Source of the DNA: CAVTSA01 sp963737225
GTDB taxonomy: Bacteria > Chloroflexota > Dormibacteria > Dormibacterales > Dormibacteraceae
Reading direction: 5' to 3'
Length of the DNA: 64,000 bases
NCBI GenBank assembly: GCA_963737225.1
Contig: CAVTSA010000012.1
Coordinates: 25,067-89,066 of the forward strand
Positions 61,141-64,000 of this stretch are shown here, in pieces; position 1 is the stretch's first letter; the number at the start of each line of letters is the position of its first letter. Under the pieces are notes generated by a model, which had not been told where the DNA came from, did no database searches, and was given only the letters and a program-made list of their open reading frames with translations. The translations under genes and the position numbers were made by a program.

Positions 61141-61736
61141 GGCGACCAGGAACGCGCCCCCCAGAGGACTTCTTGTCCTTCTTGCCCGCCACGTGTCAGC
61201 CTCCTTGGCCGTCGACGTGCGCGAGCAGCGTGTTCCCGACGGTCAGCACGTCGGCCGTTAGCACCGAGCTGGGGCCCCCCAGCCACACCACGACCCCGGG
61301 AACGCCGCCGCACCGATCGCCAGCAGGATCGCACCGAACAGCATCCCGCGCGTGCTGCCGGGTGAATGGGATGCACAGCATGATCAGGGCCGCGATCCCG
61401 CTACCACTGCCACCTTCGGCGCCACCGCCAGCAGCACGGAGGTCGCTTCGTCGAGGGCGCCGCCGACCATCGAGCCAAGCGTGGGCAGCGGTCGCCTACC
61501 GGCGTACGAGCCGTCGTCCGCTTTGAGCCGGCTGGTATGGGGTGCTGTAGTAGCGGTAAATCCTCTCCTCGTCCTCGACCTGCAGATCGTCCCCAGATTG
61601 GATCGTGGGCGCCTGCAGCTAGCTTCGTGCTGGCGTAGCTCTGCCCGCTGACGGCGGCTTCACTGCGCCTTGGCGCTCGCGGAGCGCAGACCGTTGTCAA
61701 TCGGCGAGGAAACCCACCTCCTACCGGTAACGCCCG
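61141..61736. other. Degraded stretch of the element
   Basis: 596 bases. Frames here show traces of small membrane proteins (VLTVGNTLLAHVDGQGG) but no recognisable intact gene. Consistent with decay of element accessory genes. Confidence 0.5.
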
Positions 61737-62614
61737 TCACGACAAGCTGAGCGCGTCTGCGACCGAGGCGAGGTAGTCGATGTGGCCGTCGACGGAGTCC
61801 AGGCCGAGGCCCATCGTGACCACCGAGACATGGGTGCCACCCGCCTCGCGCCAGGCCTCGATCTCCGCCGTGAGCGTCGCCTACGCCGCCCCGACCGAGC
61901 GCCACATAGTCCCCGCCGAAGTCTTCGACCGACCTGCCGAGGCCGCCCACGCGATCGCGCAGCCGTTTCCAGGCGTCGACGGCGTGGTCGATGCCGCCAC
62001 CGAAGAAGATGAAGCCGTCCGCGAGCCGGGCGGCCCGGTCGAATGCGCTTCTCGCCAGATCCACCGAGCCAGATCGGGATGGGCCGCGCCGGCTTCGGCA
62101 CGAGTGCGGCTCGGTCAATCCGGTCGAAGCGGCCTGAGAAGTCGACGACGGGTTCTGTGAACAACCGGCGAAGCAGTTCGATCTGCTCCTCCTGCCGGGC
62201 GCCGCGGGTGCGGAAGTCCTGCCCGAGGGCCTCGTACTCGACGTGGTTCCAGCCGATCCCCACACCGAGGCGCAGCCGACCGCCGGACAGGAGATCGACA
62301 TCGGCCGCCTGCCGCGCCACGAGCGCCGTCTGGCGCTGCGGAAGGATCAGGATCCCGGTGGCGAAACCGATTCGCTCGGTGATGCCGGCCAGATAGGCGA
62401 ACATCACGAACGGGTCGTGGAACGGGTCGTGCTCGGTGTACGGGCCGGTGAGCTGGGGCGTTCGATCGGCGTGAACGGCCCCGAGCACGTGGTCATAGGC
62501 GAGAAGGTGGTCAAAGCCCAGGTCCTCGACCGCTCTCCCGATCCGCCGAACGGCGGTCGGATCTCCTCGAAGCTCGATCTGCGGGTAGACGACGCCGATC
62601 TGCATGGGCTTCAT
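61737..62614 (-). pseudogene. F420-dependent LLM-class oxidoreductase, frameshifted
   Basis: ATG 62614 opens MKPMQIGVVYPQIELRGDPTAVRRIGRAVEDLGFDHLLAYDHVLG, clearly an LLM barrel start. YLAGITERIGFATGILILPQRQTALVARQAADVDLLSGGRLRLGVGIGWNHVEYEALG continues in frame to PIPIWLGGSGE. There a frame change leads to FDRAARLADGFIFFGGGIDHAVDAWKRLRD, and another to EAWREAGGTHVSVVTMGLGLDSVDGHIDYLASVADALSLS with stop 61737-61739. About 290 residues if restored. Two frameshifts, so inactive unless sequencing errors. Confidence 0.8.
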
Positions 62615-62905
62615 TCTGGCATCGCCCATCGCCAGCTTGGCCTCAACAATCGGTTCGAGGGTATGCGCCCGTGCCGTGCCGTCCTGTTTCGAGTGCGCCG
62701 TGGTGATCGCGGTGGCGCCGAGTGTTGCGATGCGTCGGCACATTCCGGCGAGTCCGTGAGCCCCTGTGCGAGCGCACACGTAGACGCAGAACTGGTCGCC
62801 GGACCGCCGTCCGGAGGTGTGGCTGCTCAGGCGACCCCCCAAGGCCCGTAGAGGCCTGAGCCGAGCCGGAGTCAAAGGCCTGATGGGAAGACTCGCCGCA
62901 ACGCC

Positions 62906-62927
62906 AGTACTGCAACGAGTACTGCAA
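62906..62927. repeat. Arm-type repeat, right end
   Basis: AGTACTGCAA at 62906-62915 and again at 62918-62927, 12 bases start to start, 87 bases before the right att copy. Confidence 0.55.
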
Positions 62928-63013
62928 ATAGCTCGGGAGCGAGGGGTACGAGCCGGGACACGTTGAACTCGCGCACCCCCGGACCGCCCCCCGTGAAATT
63001 GGCGCCGCCAGAC

Positions 63014-63061
63014 CCTTTTAAGCGTTTGGTCCAGGGTTTGAATCCCTGCGCCGGCACCACC
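63014..63061. repeat. att repeat, right copy
   Basis: Differs from the tRNA-Lys copy by C to G (at 63023) and C to T (at 63038). A perfect 16-base palindrome GTTTTGAATTCAAAAC follows at once (63062-63077). Confidence 0.85.
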
Positions 63062-63138
63062 GTTTTGAATTCAAAACCGTCGCGAACCGTGGCGAAGACG
63101 GAACGGTCAGGTCCCCGACTACAGCAGTAGTACAGCAG

Positions 63139-63530
63139 TCACGACGGCAACTCCTCTCCAGCAAGCGGCGCATCGACGCGGTCCGCCGCGCCGCGAGCGA
63201 GCGTGGGGAGCACGTGCCTGTAGGTGTCCGCGGTCAGCTTGGTCGAGCTGTGTCCTAACAGGTCAACGACCACTCTGGGATGCTCGCCTGGCGGCCGGCA
63301 GCAGTGAAGCAAAGGCATGGCGAAGGTCGTCGAGCCGCGTCTCCGGAAGGCGACCCCGCCCTGGCAGCGACACCCTTGAAGGCCCTCGTCAGGTTGCCCG
63401 GCTCCACGAAACCTGGTAGCGCCGACCGGGTTGCGCGCGATCAAGCCGTACAGCACCGCGAGGTTCAACACGCGCCGCAGGATGGACCGGTGATGGCTGA
63501 CCAGCCACTGAGTGGGCGACACGTGCACGG
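63139..63530 (-). pseudogene. Second, more eroded integrase
   Basis: Minus-strand text VSHHRSILRRVLNLAVLYGLIARNPVGATRF (about 63.42-63.50 kb), then NLTRAFKGVAARAG, then EHPRVVVDLLGHSSTKLTADTYRHVLPTLARGAADRVDAPL. It aligns closely with the first integrase but lacks the catalytic-Arg region (an internal deletion of about 100 residues) and has frameshifts. Lying directly after the right att site in the same orientation, it is the integrase of a tandemly inserted second element. Confidence 0.8.
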
Positions 63531-63700
63531 ACCGATGCTTCGATCCGCAGCGCCGAACTCTTACAGTCCTCGGCGGCCCCCCCAGACGCCAAAGTGGAAT
63601 GCCGTGTCCTCGAGCAGAAGTCCGGACCGCCGCGTATCCGACTGGCCGGGCGCAGGCCGGGCGTCTCAGGGCCGGTAAGCGATTGCTATTTCGCGGTGGA

Positions 63701-63955
63701 TCACTCGGCAGTCCGAAGGACAATCTTTCCTCTGCGGTGGGGGGCGCCCTCCAGCATCTCGTGGGCGAGACGAACCTCGGCCAGGGAGAGCACTTCCCCG
63801 ACTTCCACGGAGAGCCGGCCCGCTTCAATACGCTCTGTTATTGACGTCAGCCGCTCCCGGGTCACCGCCACGATGAAGAAGGTGGCCGAAACGCCGCGGC
63901 GAGCCGCCTCGTTGTTTATATCAAGCGGTAACGCCGTATAAGATAGGTGTATCGC
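63701..63955 (-). pseudogene. C-terminal part of a zinc-type NADP-dependent oxidoreductase
   Basis: About 84 codons ending at TGA 63701-63703. They read ALPLDINNEAARRGVSATFFIVAVTRERLTSITERIEAGRLSVEVGEVLSLAEVRLAHEMLEGAPHRRGKIVLRTAE. The H-E-x-L-E-x...R-G-K-I-V-L end is that of quinone-oxidoreductase/alcohol-dehydrogenase proteins. An in-frame stop at 63956 separates it from any upstream part, so it is broken or begins in another frame past the window edge. Confidence 0.65.
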
Positions 63956-64000
63956 TCACTGTCGGTGTTGGTCGCATCGAGCTTGACGCCGCCACCGCCG

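Larger units (their letters stand above)
57937..63061. mobile_element. Degraded integrative element in tRNA-Lys
   Basis: About 5.1 kb between two att repeats, with integrase, Rep and FtsK/TraB-like translocase (all broken) in the order expected of actinobacterial integrative plasmids (AICE), plus an F420-LLM gene as cargo, also broken. Candidate arm-type repeats lie inside both ends. The element cannot move by itself. Confidence 0.8.

Noticed and set aside
62872..63060. 62-codon frame over the right att site
   Set aside because: Translation of the att/tRNA remnant only.
1..64000. CRISPR array or restriction-modification system
   Set aside because: No regular spacer pattern and no methylase, restriction or Cas motifs were seen.

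Overview
The window is high-GC bacterial DNA with dense, short-gapped genes. No marker gene fixes the taxon. F420-type LLM oxidoreductases, a DUF222 protein behind a LexA-like box, a DevR/DosR-like response regulator, many GTG starts and a DyP-encapsulin pair point to an actinomycete or a related high-GC soil lineage (Chloroflexota or Dormibacterota-like). That placement is inference. Intact core genes alternate with a decayed mobile region at the right end, so the frameshifts there are more likely real decay than general sequencing error.

Layout. 0-8.1 kb: small stress and membrane proteins (DUF1622, DUF1269, a K+-channel-like protein, a ClC channel, HdeD, DUF6325, SHOCT), an MBL-fold hydrolase and an AI-2E-type permease. 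8.4-17.4 kb: a run of plus-strand genes: a P-type ATPase, a frameshifted catabolic-type ornithine carbamoyltransferase, a holin/phosphodiesterase fusion, then a sulfatase coupled to its formylglycine-generating enzyme. 17.4-21.2 kb: a Cys-rich conserved protein, DUF998, two CBS-BON proteins, a universal-stress-protein remnant, and a truncated DUF222 protein with a leaderless LexA-type promoter. 21.4-27.4 kb: two SDR epimerases, an ArsR-AHSA1 regulator divergent from a YCII protein, a DyP peroxidase plus encapsulin nanocompartment, and a TetR regulator with two palindromic operators. 27.4-35.2 kb: acetate kinase, PAS-GAF histidine kinase, phosphoketolase, CBS protein, DevR-like regulator and UspA. 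This reads as an energy-stress or dormancy block in which Xfp makes acetyl-phosphate and AckA converts it to ATP.

35.3-41.0 kb: a TSUP permease, an aldo/keto reductase, a YciI protein, and a copper amine oxidase-amino acid permease operon. 41.3-47.7 kb: tRNA-Glu, an AT-richer glycosyltransferase, a large KatE catalase, an internally deleted F420-LLM gene and a second AI-2E permease. 48.3-51.5 kb: CorA, GlsB, and hypothetical secreted and membrane proteins. 51.5-55.3 kb: a sugar-acid cluster (D-2-hydroxyacid dehydrogenase, Ldh2-type dehydrogenase, cupin, mannonate-dehydratase-like). 55.4-57.9 kb: an endonuclease-V-like protein lacking its first catalytic Asp, a paralogue of the Cys-rich protein at 17.4 kb, and an agmatinase-family ureohydrolase.

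57.9-63.1 kb is a degraded integrative element in the 3' end of tRNA-Lys. It is bounded by 48-bp att repeats (46/48 identical) and carries broken integrase, Rep, FtsK-like and LLM genes. A second, more eroded integrase lies directly beyond the right att site, indicating tandem insertion. A heptamer TTTGTCT recurs in five intergenic gaps in the first 18 kb; its role is unknown.
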